Source: Mycobacterium sp. shizuoka-1 (GTDB taxonomy: Bacteria; Actinomycetota; Actinomycetes; Mycobacteriales; Mycobacteriaceae). Taken from it: 64,000 nucleotides of DNA. Below, piece after piece: positions 63,352-64,000 of the stretch. The notes beneath the pieces were generated by a model. That model did not search any database. It had not been told where the DNA came from and was given only the letters and a program-made list of their open reading frames with translations. How positions within the stretch are numbered: the stretch's first letter is position 1; each line of letters starts with the position of its first letter. Both the position numbers and the translations under genes were made by a program. The DNA is taken from NCBI RefSeq assembly GCF_002723835.1, contig NZ_BEWG01000020.1:46588-110587 (forward strand), written 5' to 3'.

Positions 63352-64000
63352 TTACTGTGCCGGCGCGGGGGCGGGCGCAGGCGGAACCAGGACCGGAGCG
63401 TTCGGATCGGCCGGCGCCGGCGGTGCGGCCGGAGCGTTCGGGTCCACCGGCGGCGTGCCCATGCTCGGGTCGTTGGTCACCGGGGTGTTCAGCGGGCGCT
63501 GAGTCAGGGCCAGTAGCGCGTCGCCACGGCTGATCTGCTGTGTCTGGATCGCGTGCCAGAGTTCCTTGAGGTAGGTCACGTTGGGACCGTCCTGCGGGCC
63601 TTCCGGCTGGTCGCTGGTCCCCGGCGGCAGGTTCTCCGGGCTGGTCAGGTGGGGCATCCCGTCGGGGGGGAGCTGACCGGTCTGGTCTGCGGCGACCACG
63701 TTGGTGCCGGGCGCCGGCGCGGGTGCGGCGGCGGGATCGGCCGGGGCCGGCGCGGGCACCGGCGGCAACGTCGGCGGAACCGCCGGGTCGGCCGGGGCCT
63801 GCGGCAGGAAGTGGATCGACGACGCTGTGACGGTGACCGTCTGCTCGTCGGGGGCCGCCACGGGCGCCTCGGGAGCCGGAACCTGCAGCGCGGTGTCGAT
63901 CACGGGCGCGGCGGCCGGCGGGACGACGTCCTGCGAGACGGCGACGACGTCTGGCTGCGGTGCCGGGGGCAGGTCGGCCGGCGCAGGCGGCAGGTCGGCG
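63352..64000 (-). CDS. rpfA: RpfA C-terminal part (5' partial)
   Basis: 216 codons of an Ala/Pro-rich protein whose frame is open to the window edge. It contains low-complexity repeats (ADLPPAP twice, DPNAPAAPPAPADPNAP), then a folded-looking end (NVTYLKELWHAIQTQQISRGDALLAL). Position after moaE matches Rv0867c, resuscitation-promoting factor A, a secreted muralytic enzyme; its transglycosylase domain lies outside the window. Assignment rests on synteny and composition. Confidence 0.75.
   Translation of the reverse strand, partial: ADLPPAPADLPPAPQPDVVAVSQDVVPPAAAPVIDTALQVPAPEAPVAAPDEQTVTVTASSIHFLPQAPADPAVPPTLPPVPAPAPADPAAAPAPAPGTNVVAADQTGQLPPDGMPHLTSPENLPPGTSDQPEGPQDGPNVTYLKELWHAIQTQQISRGDALLALTQRPLNTPVTNDPSMGTPPVDPNAPAAPPAPADPNAPVLVPPAPAPAPAQ

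Noticed and set aside
63700..64000. Repeated GCCGG-type units considered as a DNA repeat or CRISPR
   Set aside because: They encode the Ala/Pro-rich tail of RpfA in a continuous frame with no spacers.

Overview
The window is a high-GC actinobacterial chromosome segment, almost certainly from a Mycobacterium/Mycolicibacterium species. The evidence is a complete mce operon (two YrbE permeases plus MceA-F), several F420-type luciferase-like oxidoreductases, a mycofactocin-type SDR, a PE-PPE-domain hydrolase, many GTG and apparently leaderless starts, and a closing block (DapC-like aminotransferase, FadA, FadB, XPB helicase, helicase-associated protein, a 60-residue protein, MoaC, Mog, MoaE, RpfA) in the gene order I recall for M. 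tuberculosis Rv0858c-Rv0867c. I see no tRNA, rRNA, insertion sequence, prophage or CRISPR array.

Region 1 (1-33.5 kb) is a mosaic of acyl-CoA catabolism gene clusters, several with their own regulator. It opens with an APH-like kinase, a flavin monooxygenase and an alpha/beta hydrolase. Next come a divergent SDR/acyl-CoA dehydrogenase pair and a FabG-thiolase-FadE-GntR operon. A small accessory patch follows (thioesterase, GNAT, NTF2-like, MocR regulator, SCO6745-like, mycothiol-type MDMPI). Then come a thiolase facing a TetR gene that has a strong upstream palindrome, and an enoyl-CoA hydratase-amidohydrolase-amidohydrolase-FadE-FadE operon. The remainder holds a CoA-transferase, a TetR with a divergent kinase-NTF2-LLM operon, an AccD-type carboxyltransferase, another LLM enzyme, an old-yellow-enzyme reductase, a DUF2834 membrane protein divergent from a TetR, an Eis-like acetyltransferase and small proteins. 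Two gene relics lie here: the C-terminus of an SDR (16.1-16.3 kb) and the N-terminus of a FadD ligase (18.5 kb).

Region 2 (33.6-42.9 kb) is the mce operon: a consensus-like promoter, a possible 27-codon leader ORF, then yrbEA-yrbEB-mceA-F with every junction overlapping or only 1-2 bases apart. It should encode an ATP-driven lipid importer of the cell envelope; its ATPase is not in the window.

Region 3 (42.9-50.7 kb) carries SRPBCC - alpha-methylacyl-CoA racemase - SRPBCC - LLM, then the aminotransferase and the FadA/FadB trifunctional system, closed by a strong hairpin terminator.

Region 4 (50.7-57.6 kb) lies between fadB and the XPB gene, which I recall as neighbours in M. tuberculosis, so it looks like an insertion. 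It has an acyl-CoA ligase, a PPOX flavoprotein, an LLM enzyme, a DUF35 protein paired with a thiolase-like protein lacking the usual His, and a secreted PE-PPE-domain hydrolase.

Region 5 (57.7-64 kb) is conserved housekeeping: XPB helicase and partner, molybdopterin genes and the 3' end of rpfA.

The common theme is uptake and beta-oxidation-type breakdown of branched or cyclic lipids (sterol-like, though no substrate can be proven from sequence), using CoA ligation, paired acyl-CoA dehydrogenases, racemase, hydratase, thiolases and F420/mycofactocin redox enzymes.
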